This document shows, piece after piece, positions 36,728-50,900 of a stretch of 64,000 nt of DNA. How positions within the stretch are numbered: the first letter of the stretch is position 1; each line of letters starts with the position of its first letter. Origin of the DNA: Cardiocondyla obscurior (taxonomy: Eukaryota > Arthropoda > Insecta > Hymenoptera > Formicidae); the NCBI RefSeq assembly GCF_019399895.1, contig NC_091864.1, positions 11,324,001-11,388,000 on the forward strand. Reading direction: 5' to 3'. The notes under the pieces were generated by a model, which saw only the letters and a list, made by a program, of their open reading frames with translations, made no database searches and was not told the origin of the DNA. A program made the translations under genes and the position numbers.

Positions 36728-39700
36728 TTACCGTGTATATCGAGAAACGCAAACACCGCGGTGGCGAAAATAATAGTATAGTAGCGGCATATCGAGCAGT
36801 GCCGATATAAATGGTCCGATAAACGAGAACTAGAGATTCAGCTTTGTTTATTTATCGCGACCGATCGACGCGCCCCGGCGGCTGTTTCGCCTTGACCAGC
36901 CGCGCGTAAAACGGCCGCGGGCCTTTATTTAATAAGTTGTTATAAATTAAAGGGCTACCGCATATTAAACCACCCTCTCGGCATATTTATAGTCATTCTT
37001 AAGAGAGCGTATGTATCGGCCGTACGGTTATTGTAAATCATCGCTGACTCGATGCGTCGCACGCCACGCACACGCACACCGACGCACACCCCTCCCCGCC
37101 CCTCTTTTCCATTCGGTCCTTTTTTTACACGGACTCCCTTATGAATTTATCTTCGGCGATGAAACGACAAACGGTTTTAATTGCCGCTCCGGGCGTCGCG
37201 CGCTCCGACAATCCGGCGATCTCCTTCGCAGTTATCCGATCCTTCGATATTGCCTCTCGTTTTCTTCACCGTAATTCTGGTTCGACGACGATAAGCGCAT
37301 TTCTTTGCCCCATTACTACCTCGCGTAGCCATTTGTTCCAAAAAAAAAAAAAAAATACCCCAAAAAAAAAACAAGGTAGACTTAACATCCGTAGAGTAAT
37401 TATATTTTGAAGAAAATTTCACGCAATCTTATCTTTGATATTATTTTTCACTCGACAGATGTAATGCTAATAGGCAATCGAATGGCGTATAAGTAACGAG
37501 AAAAAGTAAAGAGATTTTTTTATAGAGAACGGGAGAAATCGTGCTTCTCGAGGATCGATAACCATTCGCGGCGATAATGATCGTTCGGCATCCGGATAGG
37601 GTAACCTAATGCGCTTAACCGGGAGAAGACGACGGTATCGAGGTAGTTCGATAGTTCGCGCTAACAGCATTTGACCCCGGGGTCTCGAGGCTTGTTCTCG
37701 GTTTGTTGGAGACGCTAACAATGCCTTATGTCGGCGTTTCGCTACTCGTGTCACGCGCGTACGCGCGAGAGTTGCTCGACGGTGGAACGTGTTCCTCGTT
37801 CCTGGAGTTTCCGCTATAATCCGATCATCTCCCGGGACCCCGATCTCTCTCTCGCCGCGAGAATCCACTTCATTGTCGTTCACAGAATGGCACGCGGCGG
37901 GGTTTGGTACCGTTGCAAACGATACAAACGATCTAATTTCACCGCCGTGATAAGGAGGCGCGGGAAGGGCCGCCGCTAAATGAAAAATCCTCGTCCGCGA
38001 GTAGGTCTATCTCGAATCCAACAGGAGCGCCTTTACTAAAAACTCCTTCGGATGTTTCTTCTTGCCCTGAATCGTTACAATTCCGCGGTGTACCGTAATC
38101 CCGACACGTGCGCGCGCGCGCACGTACACGAAATAGAGAATTTAAAGCGCGCCGCCCGTCGTAAGTCATCCTCGAGGCGAGGAGGCGAGAAACGAGAAGG
38201 AGAAGTGTCCCCGAAAATCGTGAAACCCACGCGGCAACAGTCGCAGCGGTTTCTCTCTCCCGAGGTGGGTTAATATATTTTATCTACTGGCCGAGGATAC
38301 ATCCTGCCGAGGTGCGGGCTTTTATACACCGCGCACCGGTATTTATGTGTCGCCGCCTTGCCTAAGCGTTTGATATATGAACTATGAAAGGGGAGAAGGA
38401 ATGATATAGGAGCGGTGCAAGGACGAGGAGGACGCGCGCGGAGGACCGCTCGTCCGCTTCGCCTCGCAATATATGTTCTTTTGACAATGAGAGAGGAAAG
38501 TCTATAGAGGAGATAGAAATATGCTTATCTAATACACCCGCGAATGTATCCGCGGGGTAAAAACTCACGTTGCCGTGCTCCCATGCTTCTTTTCGCGTTC
38601 GATTGTAATATCCCCGCGCTTTTTGTCACCCGCAAACGTCCCGACGAAATATCCCGGGGTGAGAAAGACCACCGTTTCTCGCGACGTCGAACGTTTGAGG
38701 CGGAGGCATAATAAGGACGAAGGATGAGGCTCCTTCAAGTAGGCATCGCGAAAACTAGGGGGAGATGGGAGAGAAAAGGAGAGAGAGCTAGAGAGGAACG
38801 GAAACAGCGAGAGGGCGGTTGCTTGATTGGGTTAGTACTTAGCGCCGTGATTGCCGTTTGTGACTCCTTTGCCATTTCGCTTCCAAGTACCCTCTGCTCG
38901 AGATTGCGAATCAAGGGGAACGGCCCCGATTATTCTCCTCCGTGTCCTCTTCTTCTCGCGCGAGTTTCGGGAAATTTTCTGTTTGGGCGAGCCAATATTT
39001 TTCACCCCGATCTTTTTCCTCGCGATTTTCTTCCGTTTGTTTAAAAAAAGGAAAAAAAAAAAAAAGAAAAAATGCGGCTTTTTCTCAGCTCGCGGTGAGC
39101 GCCCTCGTCCGCTCTTCGTTTCTTGTAATCAGCTATGCAAACGATCTTCAGGCGTAATAAAAAATGGAAGTATCTATAATGGCGTCGGTAGGTTTTTGCT
39201 CGTAAACGTTTCCCGTGAAATACGCACTCAATAACGGCTCGGGAAGAACCCCGTAGATGACCGGCGTCTTGCCGCGGATGTACGCACGGTAGCTTTGATG
39301 GCGTTCGGTAAGCGTGTCCGTGGCTTTCAAATTTTACTGTACAAGAGACGTGCGTTTCCTTTGAAATATAGTTAAGTATTATCACTTTGCGAAGGGACGA
39401 AAAGGATCGCGGGGCATCCCCGTGAAGCAAACCCGTCCACTTACGTCGTACTATGCGAGCGAAACGAGCGCGTTGTTAGTTGTCATTACACCGTAATCTC
39501 GTTAGTTTTCTTATGATTGCTAATGATAATTGCGGCATGCGCAGCGTGATCAACGTGATTATTGGTGCCCTCGCGGTGTCCACTTTCGTTTCAAATTTTA
39601 CGGCAAAGCGAGATGTGCAATCTCAAAAGAAACAAAAATCAAAGAGCAACTTGTTTATCCGTCCCATCTGGCCTCGCGAAAGTAATCAATTCCGAATTTC

Positions 39701-41924
39701 AATCTCGCAAACTGCCCTCGTGCGCGGCATCGCATGCATTACTCGAACTCGTAAACGTAAAATATTCGCGGGCGAGTAATTTATCCTGTCCACGGCGAAT
39801 CCTTCTCGGACCTATCTCCTTTCTATTATACATGTATGTATAGCCGCGTCATCAAAATCATCGGTCGATCTATACATATGTATAACACGCACATGTGCGT
39901 TCGAAGAAGCGCAGCGGCCGCAGAGAAATGGGAGGGAAAGAGAGAGAGACAGGGAAAGAGAGCCGTAATAAATTACCTATAAATCAAAAAGGGAGTAAAA
40001 GGATGGCGGCAAGAGAAGCGGCAGCCGCGGCGAGTTACGGTTTCGCGTTAAATATGAAATACTGCGAGCCCCGGCCCCCGTAGTATATTATATGCGCGTA
40101 CACGTGCATACACGATATTAAGTAGCTGCTTAACATATTTTAATTGCCGGATTAAAATTTAAAAGGTCGCGAGGCGGCGTCTGCGCCCCCGGTTAATAGT
40201 CGCCTCTTCCGTTCTTAAAAGAAATTCTGGGAGAGCCTAAAGGTTACCGGTGCACGAGTGGCTGTTACGGCATATAAGACGTCCGTCTCTATTTTACTGC
40301 GGCATGAAAGGAAAAAAATCCAGAACTTGAAAATTAGACGCGCAGAGTTTTTGTTTGGGGGAACGTCTTGCAATTTTCGGTCGCTGGATTTTTGCTAGGG
40401 AAGAAGTGACGCCGTCGATTACGATAGATATTTAATCGACGTGTTAGAGACGAAGATGGATAAAAGAGAGAGGGCGTCGGGGTGATTTTTCCAAACGTGG
40501 ACGCGAATGGAATGATATATCGCCGCGATATGAATAACGATAAACGATATTTTTGTCGATATTTACGACTACCCCGTTCCCGGTCGGCATTAGAAAATTC
40601 CCTCCTCCCCCTCCCTTTCCCTCCTTCTCTCCCCCGAAATCGTAACGAGGTTCAAAGGAAGGCGAGGACCTCTTAGCCGAAGGCTCCGACGATTCCGACA
40701 TGAAGGCCGCGCTCGCCCATTAAAAAGCCTTATTAATATTGTAATTCCCTTTTAATACACGTAAATCTAGGATCAAGACAAGGCCACCTCGGAGACTATT
40801 TTATGGCGCTTAGGTTTTATAGATCTCTTTGAACGCGTCCGTTCCGTAAGATAATGCTCCGCATTTTGAACCTGGATTAATCGATGAGATTAGGCCGGAG
40901 TCCAAGTAAAATTATCGTCAGTTGATCTTTGCAAATTGATTTCAATTAATATTGACTCGGTACTGAATAAGCTTATCGAAAAAGCTTCGATTGCTCGATT
41001 AAACGTTATCGACGTAGACGATTGAAATAATACGCGAAGATATTAATTGAATCATATTCAACGAGATATACTTAATAACGCGTAATATTTTTTTACGAGA
41101 GCGATATCTCGCGAAAAGAGAGAAATCCCCGATCGAGATGACGATGCCGATCGGGCGGGGGTACAAAAGCGGCACGCCGCGGATGCGAGCCAATTGTTAA
41201 GTAGGCGCTAATTATCGTCATCCAAGATAATAATCGTATCAGCGGCGAGGGCAGGGTAGGTTGTGCCGTACTGAATCGAAACTACCGATCATGCTCCCAA
41301 ATAGTGGACCGACGGCGGTCGTCTTTCGTCCGCAGGCATACGCGCGTAACCGAAACGACGCGCATTCACGCACACGTAGATACGCGCACACGCAGGTAGG
41401 CAGGCAGGTACACACGCGGGGCATCCCGATCGCGTTGATGACCCGGTCCTCGCGTAAAGGAGATAAATCGACCATGCCATTCAAAGTCCGCGGGCCTCTC
41501 GACGCATCGAACACACATCGACGGCCGGGGGAGATCCCGATGCTCGCGTCTCTACACGCGTATCGTTTCCGACGATGTGGCCCAAGAAGAAACCGAATCG
41601 CGCGCATACCTTTATTATCGGTAACACAAAGGGTCCAGGGGGGAAGGGCTCGGCCGCCGCGAAGTCGGTCCTCTGACGGCCGCTGGTATGACGAGGTAAA
41701 TTATTTATTCACCGGCGACTGCACGGGTGAATAATGGTTCCCACCTTCGGCGCGAACGGCACCGCGAGAGAACCGCGTTATTGATCACCGAAATATCAAG
41801 AGTAGGCGTATCCATCATCCGTGGTCCGTCGATGGACGCTCGTGTCGAAACGTTACGTACTCTCGCGAGTTAACCGCGAGAGAGCACGGGATAACCGCTC
41901 GTGAAGAGAAACGCGTCGCATATA

Positions 41925-41963
41925 CACGTGCATACACGTGCACCGTCTGGCCACGCACACGTG
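41925..41963. promoter_or_regulatory. Cluster of three E-boxes
   Basis: CACGTG occurs three times in 39 bases (41925, 41935, 41958), each followed by CA. It is a candidate bHLH-binding site group in the Awh upstream region. CpG-rich DNA makes this string commoner than average. Confidence 0.3.
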
Positions 41964-42679
41964 CATACGTACCGACAATAAAATCGATTTTTCACACTGG
42001 ACCGTTTATCATGCGCCCGCGATAATGGGGCGTGCACGGAGATGCGGGATAAATATTTCGAAGTAAATAATCGTTAGCTCTATGGTATCGGAGTGTCGAG
42101 GGGGCATTAATAACGCCGTGCGCCTGTCTTTGCGCCGCGCCGTTTTCGCGCGCGGGGATATCGCTCTCGTCATATCACTCGCCGACCGTTCAATCACACG
42201 AGTGTCCGTTTAACCACTTCGCGCAAGCCTCGAGTCGCAGTCGTTTGCGAAATTGCCGCGCCGATGACGAACAATTGACCGATGACGAAGGGCCTCGCGC
42301 ACTTCGGGACTCGCCAGAATTTTTTTTTCTTCTTTCGAATATCTATGGGACATTAATCGCGGTTTGATCGGCAAATGAAGCGCGCCGCCGCAGAGAAGGA
42401 TCACGTACCGACTGCATCTGGAAAATTAATTTTTGCAACAGGAAAGCGCCGCGGCGCGTTTTTTGTGATATCGCACCTCGCGCATACCATTTTAGAAGGC
42501 CCTTCGCGGACTAACTGTCCAAATACGAGCTCGTTAAACCGCCGTGATCCGTGACGGGATCAATGGACGGGATTGCAACGGAGTAAGATTAATTATCGTT
42601 GAAAATTGTCTTCTCGGCCCGACGGCTGTCGACGCGATCACTCGGGAACGCCGTTCCTCCCGAAAGATAAAAAAAAATT

Positions 42680-42720
42680 AGAGAGAGAAGGAGAAAGAGA
42701 GAGAGAGAAAGAGAGAAAGA
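42680..42720. repeat. GA-rich microsatellite
   Basis: Imperfect (GA)n with AAAG interruptions. Confidence 0.85.
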
Positions 42721-44992
42721 TAAGCGGCCGTACCCGCAACGATGCCCGTGACAAATCTACGGCGATTAATCTCAGTTGAATACCTTTCCGTTGTACGCGC
42801 CAGCCAGCACGAGTCGGCTCGGTCGCGTTTATTGCTCGGCCCGCGGTAGACAGTGACCGTTTACAAGGTGTAACTATGTGCGGCCAGGTGGTCGATCGCT
42901 GAGGCACCGAACGAAAATCGACCCCGTCGGGAATGACCCCCAGCTGAGAATTCCCCGGGCTCCTTATTTTTATTTCTCACCTCCTACGGCGTTACCTCTT
43001 CATCCTCGCTCTTCTCGCCCTCTCGAGCTTACCGGCACCGAAATGAGCTCCGTGCCTCCGGTCTACGGGTTCCAGCGGCTCGCCTCGATAATTACGTGAT
43101 CGATACGCTAAATACCCCGCGGGCCGATTATGTAAATAAACGGACGCGCGTAGCTAATTGAGTGACGCACTCGCGCGCGCGTTAAGGAGGCGCGAGAACA
43201 AATAGGTGAGAATCTCTTACATACATGCTTATAGAAAGACCGATGTACTTGTGTCACCGATGTGTAGCGATTATTCCGATATTCTGGATCTTAATAAAAA
43301 ATAATTATATCCCGATGACATTGCTTCGCGGGATGCGTTTAATCGATAGGCGATTTGCGCGGGAGAAAGAGATGCTCGTTTAATCTACTAATCTACCAAC
43401 GTCGCACACAGACGGTGAGCCGGCTAAAAAGGATCAGGGATAAGCGCGCGCGCATCTTCGTAGGGCGCAAAAGGGATACTCGCGCGAACCTCGGGGCCTG
43501 GACTCCTCTCGGGGCTCTGCGCGCTTCGGATTCTTATTTCCTCATAAATAATTTTAATGACGCGCCGCGGCAGTTCAGGTATAAGGCCAGGACCTATATG
43601 CAGATCCTTGCGTCCGTAGGCAGACTCCGTATTGTTATTTATTATGTTCGCCGTGGTTCTCGTACGGGGCCTCGCGCGCGCGCACGCGGGAGTGCCCGTC
43701 GACCATTTTTCATATCAACGTTCCCTCCGCGCCGGGAGACATCGCGCCCTGCGTCCCTGCGTGCCCGCGGTTTGTAGATTTTACACGTGTCATCGAGAGT
43801 TTACTCCGCTTCCTCAACACAGGCGTCGTTCCGCGATAAAAGCAGCCCTAAGAGACTCGATAATTCGAATCCAACCCTCCTTAAAGAAACTCTGTCTAAA
43901 CTCTAATTAATCGATGACGGGTTTGATTGGCCAAATTGTTTGATATTTTTTATTGTAATCTATTTTTTTATTTTTTTTTTTTATTTTTTATTTAATATGG
44001 TTGATCAAATACCAGATAAGTTCATCGGTGTTTAGCTGAAATCAGTTAGCTAGGTATCCGTCTCGATATCGCAGAGAAGATCCTACGTCGCGAGAGAATA
44101 AGATATATTTTGCTCGCGCGAGTTAATAATACCGGTGGTACACATACGTAATGCGTATTGTTTTTTTTTTTTATTTTTTTTTATTTTTGCAAATTAACGC
44201 GAACATCGGAGTAACTGCCCCGTGTCTCTCCCGCATCTCCCTCCCCTTCGTTTCACCCGTCACCTCTTGCCGGTTGACAGGCAAGAGAGGGACAGCTCTC
44301 TCTTCCACGGATCGAGATGAGATCGCGGCCAATCAGCGCTACGCGCCTCTGTGCTTGTATCACTCTCATCCGCGCTGACGGATCAAGTGGGGGAGAGACG
44401 CGTGCGAATTGCGCCCGCGTGGCAGCGCCACCTTGAGCGTCCTCTCTCGTTCTCTCCTCTCTCTTTCCGGTGGGCCGAGCACGACCTAGCGAATCGCAGC
44501 CACGGGGGTTGGATACTCGGTTCCCGTCCATCTCCTCCATACCGCCCATTCGACGGCTGCGGGTTGGAGACCGTAGGGGCAGAAGAGGGTACGGGGGTTC
44601 ACGATCTCGCGGCGCGTCGCGCACGTCCTACGCCTGTGTGTGAAGTACAGCATCCCGGCCGAGCACGCGCGAGACCGGGAGTTACGTTATTATAGCGAGA
44701 GGGCCCGGAGCGCACCGAGACTCACCCGCGTTGTATATTATGGTACTCCTCTCGCGCGTCGCCGTCGCCTCCTCGCATGGCGCTTAACGATCGCCGGCGG
44801 TGCCCGCGGAGTCGATAGCCCGGCCATCTCCCGCGGACAGTCTCTCGCGACCGCATCCCCCGTGACGCGTTCCGTGCGATGTCGCAGAAAAGCCGACGGC
44901 AGTCGTGAACAAACGAGAGTTTATCACCCGAGGTGCGTCCACGAGTTTACGGGAAGCTACTTGCCCACGTCGATCCCACCCTCGCGGAGATC

Positions 44993-47900
44993 ATGAAGGT
45001 ACGTACCGCGAGTACCGCGTGATTGCAACAATTGATCGACGAGTGGAGAAGTCGGACGTACACGATGATTCGCGAAACTGATCAAATGCGCTTACAGAGG
45101 AATTATCTTAAAGCCGCTTTTGATATCAACATACGTATAAGTATCTGATCTTGCTAAAAAATATTTCTGTTTATTCAAATATTTTTTTTATTTTTAAATT
45201 TGTCGTGATACAATTTGATGTAGTTCCGCGAGTCCGTGAAAAAATATAAGATCTTGATTACGTACCGAGTTTGAAACTATATTAAGCTTTTAGAGGACGA
45301 GAGTTTAGAGCTTTTGTTATCTTAGATTTTAATTTTAGAATATACATCTTATATTACATTAAATACAGTTAATATGTTGAAAAAAATGTTCTAATTTGCA
45401 CGTATTACTCCGTAACAAGAAAAAATAAACAAATAACCTAAAACACAGCATTGCAGTCTTAACATCGAATAATCATTTTTCCGCGTTTTAATAATAAATT
45501 TTGATTTAATTATAAATTACAACACTAATCCAAGTAAAAAATCAAATAAATGATAATATCAATAATTCGATAAAAATTACATTAAACCGTTACAAGAAAC
45601 GAGTAAATGGGCGAACTGTTTTTAAATAATATTAAAAATTAACTATGCTAGAATTATAAAAAACAATACATTACACTTATAATCGAAATCAACAACATTA
45701 GGATATTTAAAGTAAATTCCTTGTCGAACTACGAAAACCCTCGATCTCGTGTAATTCTGCAAATTAATTTCATCTCGGTCTTTCCTCGCATTCTGGTATA
45801 TTTTCTTCTTGTCGCGAGCGTTCCATTAAGTATGAAAAATCATGATCCTGATATGTTAGCGCTGTAGAAAAAAAATTCGCGATCTTTGCTTATATTTTTC
45901 CCCATTCCCCTTTAGGTATAAGTCTGTCCCTAACTCGTACTAACTCACACCGATGAATTACACATCCGGCTACGGGTGGACGAAGCGTGCCTACGCGTGA
46001 GCGAAACTGTAAATTCGCGTAAGATCACATCGCGGGGACAGTCGTCGGCCCACGCCGTGAATTGTTGCGCGAGAAGGCGATCCTTTCAGGATCCGCGGCG
46101 CGTCAGAATCCGCGGCGCGCGCGCGTGTGGTCCAGTAAATTGTCGGCGTAAAGCGCGGCAAAATGCCGCATCAGCCTGATCCGGAGTTATACGGCACCGT
46201 TTTCAAGCGTTCTCGCTCTCCCGCAGCCCGGCGAAGCTAACGCGCGGTGAAGAAGAGCCGGAGCGAGAGACGCGGCGCGTCTCGCTTAAAACGAATTTAT
46301 CATTTACATAGGTAAAAAACGCGGCGTGTTGATTCGGAATAATTAATATTTTACCGGAATATTTTATTGCCGTCCGTGGGGCGATTTTTTAACTTCAGAA
46401 TTTTAGCTGTCGAACCTCGTATAAATCACGCAACACGCGACCCGGCCGTGAATCATCGTCGTCGTCTGTTACACGTTTGACAGTGACTCCGCAGACAACG
46501 CGACAACGTGATAAACCGGAAACCCGGTCCGATAAACAGCGTCGCGATCGCGTGCCGCAAAGCGCGTGGCCGCGAATACGTAGCGTTCAGGTATTTTATG
46601 TCTTAAATTTTCTATGGATGTCCCTTCACCGCTAATAGATCGGCGTAAAGAGACTCGATGATTCTCGACTCCTGCGCGTGTCCGCAGAACACAATCGGAG
46701 CGCCGGGCTCCCATTATGACCATTATACGTGGCCGTCCGGGGATGCACGGCACGGGCGTGAGCGACGTCACGCAAGGGCACTCACGCAGGGCGCGTGGGC
46801 AGCGTGGACCAACGGACGTCGAGCGAGAGCGCGAGCGCCATTGTCACGGGCTTCTACGATATCCACTGCGATGGGTATTCCGTCGGCTTTCGGGGGTGCT
46901 CCACCGCGCGGGCAATAATCGGGTTCGAGCTAATCGTGAAACGAATCTCTTCTTCCCTCGCCGCGTCTCGCGGTACAATGCCCTGGGCCAAGATAGACGG
47001 CGGTGACGGCGACAATGTGGCGTGCAAAACCAGAAATCGGATGGCAATTTAAATGGATCTCGAGTAGCCGGTCGGGGACTCCACGTCTCCCGCCCCCGGA
47101 CGGTTCGGTACCCTTAGGTCTATTGTACTCTACCTGCCTGCGCGCGAACGCGCGCAACGATCCGTTTCCACGTGAAGCGCTCCTTTTTTTACGAAGGCGT
47201 GAAAGAGGCTCGTGCCCTTCCCTCGCCACGGCCCGACGCCGGCCGCGTTTCCAAGAGGCCCGTACTTGAGATACACAAAACCCTGAACGGAGCATTTATT
47301 TCTGATCGGTCGTCGTCTCGAAACGGGAGAGCGGTCAGCCTTGTGTCGGCCACTTTGTCAACTTGTCACCTGGACACCGTAGACGCGAAAAGAACGAGCG
47401 CAGGGGCGCCCCGTTCGGGATAGATCGAGATCGCGTTTCGTTCTTTCTCACCCCGGGAAGCCCCAGCTCTCCGTAACATTCCGTTTGCCCGGCGTTTATC
47501 ATCGCCACTCTAATCGATGGGAGATAAATAGATGCGGTTCGATTTTGCGCGAAAAGAAGTAAACTGACGAGACACGTACGACGTGGGAGAGAGAGCTCGG
47601 GTCTTGGTAACGATCAGCACGGTCGTCGACGCGAATACTCGTCGTCCATAATTCTCGCGCCGTCGCACGTTGTACTCATCTCTCTCTCTCTCTCTTTCTC
47701 TCCCCCTAATAAATTCCTCTAACGAGAGTCCGTGTGTGCCGGCAAATTCTGTTAGATAGTAACGCCGCTCGCGCATCCAGTCAGTCTACTACAAAGTGTT
47801 CGTTTCTAATTAACGGCCGTGTTCATTAGCGACTGGAAACGAATTTGCGTTCCGTGTGTGACAAGATAGGAAACCCCGGGGACATGTAATTCTCGGATTA

Positions 47901-50900
47901 CATCCAATGCGGCAATCAGTTCGAAGATATAGCAATGCTCCATTGTTAACGTTTCTGAAAACACTTTTCGCATTTTAATTACCGTAGTCGATTATCATTT
48001 TAAAGTGATAGATATTTATCATCATTTATATCCGCGGTATATTTAAGTCAAAGTTGAAATCCGGCGAAAAAAGGGAAAAAGAAAGAAAGAAAAAAAAAAA
48101 AAGAAGCATCGATCGTCGCGTCGGTTAACTTCGGTTTTACGGTGCCAGATCGCATTGTGATTATTATGTGGACGAATGCATACCTACTACGAGAATGGTT
48201 TCGCCAGGGAAAGAAGTATCGATTTCAATGGACACAACCGTGTCCCAGACTGTCACGGACCGGCAAGGGCCGATGAAGGCGGGAAACTTGTAGTGGGACC
48301 CCTATGGGCCCCCCCGTCGACAGGCTTTCAGCTTTGAAAGTCATACCCGATGGTAGTATCTATAGTTCGGGAAAAGGGACCTAAACTGAAACCGAAACCA
48401 CTCGAGTTCCATAAGAATAGGACCTCGCGGCCATTCTAAACAGAGGCGTGCACGAGAACTCAATACTAGCACGGAATATACAAATTCACGGGGTTCCCTC
48501 GTCTTCGCGACAACCACTCGAAAGCCTTCTTCCAGCAAAAGTCAATAACGTCATAAAAGCGGGATTACCAGAATAGGTAAATCTTTTAGATCCGATTATG
48601 CGGGATTGAAGGGTCGCCAATGTGCGTTAATACGGAAATTACATCTCTATTACTTTGAAAAGATAACGCGCGTACTTTCACAGCTGGCGTTATTAAAAAC
48701 GGATTGTTCGATATCGATATAGCGGTAATACTAAATCGGCCGCGGTGTGTCTTTAGAGGCTTTTCCGCAGCTTTCAATTAACGTGGCGATAAATCCGCAG
48801 AGATCGTCCGCGAATTAAAAAGAAGTGCGAGCGGCCGTTCCGCTTCTGTCCGAAACTGGATTTTAATTATGCAAATCTAACTGAACTCTCGGTCGCGTCT
48901 CAAACGCTGCCTCATTTTCGTTGCCTCCCTAGCAAGGGTCTTTCTGCGCGAGCTTTCTCGACGGCACATACGTTAGAAGGTAGAGGTCTAATCCCGCGCT
49001 TTACGACGCCGCTTTGCGTGTAACTGAAAGTTATTATTGTCACCTATGACTCCCGACCGCGAGCGTGCGCGCGCATAAGCGCGGATTAGCCGCTGATACG
49101 TTTGCCATCCCCGCAGAACGCGGACAACGCTCTCTCGTCCGGGTCCGTGCACGGCGAGAGAGATATCTTGTCGCGCGTAAGTCGAATGCGCCGATATAAA
49201 TTACACACGTCGCAGAACTCTCGTAAAGTGTAAACGCTCGAACACGCGAAGCAACATCGATATCGTATCTCCTCGCGGTTTCAATTATCTCCGCGAATCC
49301 GCGGGACAGGAAGCGTGCTAATCGGATTTGCAGTGTTATTAAAACAAATTAGTTCAACCGCGCGCCGCGCTTCAAGAATTGAATTTATATTAACCGCGCG
49401 TTGCGAGATAGCGGCTCTTCCGTTTCCTTTAACAGGCCGGGTTATTTATCGACCCCGTGCCACGCTCCGATATCTCACCGCGACTTTGCTTTCGCGGATC
49501 GCGCATCCGAAGCCGCAAACCGAGCGAAAACGGTCCGCCACGGCAGCTGGTCAAGCGCAAAAGGCACCCTACCGTGAGCGAACGTAACCGCAGCGATCAC
49601 CGGCAACCAACGACACCCGATTCGTGGCCCTCTCCCCATAGTAGACGACACGAATCGGCGCCCGTTCCTTTTCAATAATGGTGACACGCGTGTCGGTGTC
49701 AATCCGGGTTGTGCTGGTACGCACACCGCGTGTAAACGCATGTTCTCGCTTCGGCACCTCTCACGCCCGAGTAACGCACGCTGCGTCCCCCCCCTTCCCT
49801 CTCCGCGCATGTTCCTCACCCTCTTGACGACACATTCCCCCAAATAAGGGTTCCAGAGAAGCTGCGGCAACGCCAATGGGACGCATAATGGCCGTCCGGG
49901 TAGCCAGTCATCTCCGGATCTTTCTTTCTCTCTCTCTCTCGGTCATTATGTTACCGGTCTTGTTACGGTAAACCCGGGGTGTTAACGTCGCCGGCGACGC
50001 AACCCCTCGAGATCATCGGCGAAATGATTGTCGAACGAGGGGGGCGTGTTCTCGTAAATCAGACTTAGACCTTTGCAGTTTGACGTTTCCAAAAAGAATC
50101 GCGTTATCAATTGAATAATTCTTTACAATCGCTGTATTGACAGTGCACTAACACATGGTGAATTTAATACAGAAATAAAAACAATATAATTACTTTAATA
50201 TCTTTATAATTACAAGACCTAAATCACTAGCATAATACTAATAAATAAATTACGTCATATAATAAATCTAAAGTTGAGATAAAAATGTAATACGTTCTCT
50301 CAAGTACGCGTAATAATACGTAAAAAAAAAAAAAGAATCACGCGCGTAATTAAAAGCTAATTAATATATTTTCGACGGAGGCAGTCTCGTGGGTTTTTCG
50401 CGAAAAGAAAGTGGCAAGGTTCGTCGTCTGAGCCCTGGATATCGCTGTTTTGTCGCAGACGGAAATCGAGGACACGAGTGGCGATGCCGCGTGCGACGGC
50501 AGCCTCGGCGGTCCCAATCTCGCCTGTCCCGAGGGCACCAGCGGGCTGGTCGTCGGCCCGGAAACGTCGCCGAGCGTAATGGAGTGCGGCGGATGCGGCG
50601 AACGGGTACGCGAGCGGACCGTCCTCTGCGTGGGCGGACGTACGTGGCACTCCAGGTGCCTGAGGTGTTGCGCTTGTGCCAGGCCATTGCACGATCAGCA
50701 CTCGTGCTTCCTGAGAGGCATGCGGGTCTACTGCAGGCACGACTACGCCCTGTAAGTCGAACCATCGATTGGCACTTTCACCTGAAATAATACCCGCGTT
50801 ACTTTTTCGGTCGCGCGACCGGACAATTAAAACGGCCCGACGAGTTGTACGAGTGTCAACGGAGAGAGAACGACGCCGGACGACGAGAGATAAAGGGGGC

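Larger units (their letters stand above)
34445..44992. other. Gene-poor CpG-rich region upstream of Awh
   Basis: About 10.5 kb between the 538-aa gene and the first Awh start codon. I find no exon with paired splice sites or recognisable protein similarity; the many open frames are expected from the CpG-rich composition. It contains a long inverted repeat (36.5 kb), an E-box cluster (41.9 kb) and GA/CT microsatellites, and probably holds Awh promoters and enhancers. The stretch 44.2-45.0 kb would be the Awh 5' leader. Confidence 0.5.

Noticed and set aside
40444..40701. 85-codon minus-strand open frame with Gly-rich stretch
   Set aside because: It starts with a good ATG but has no splice or family support in a region full of chance frames.
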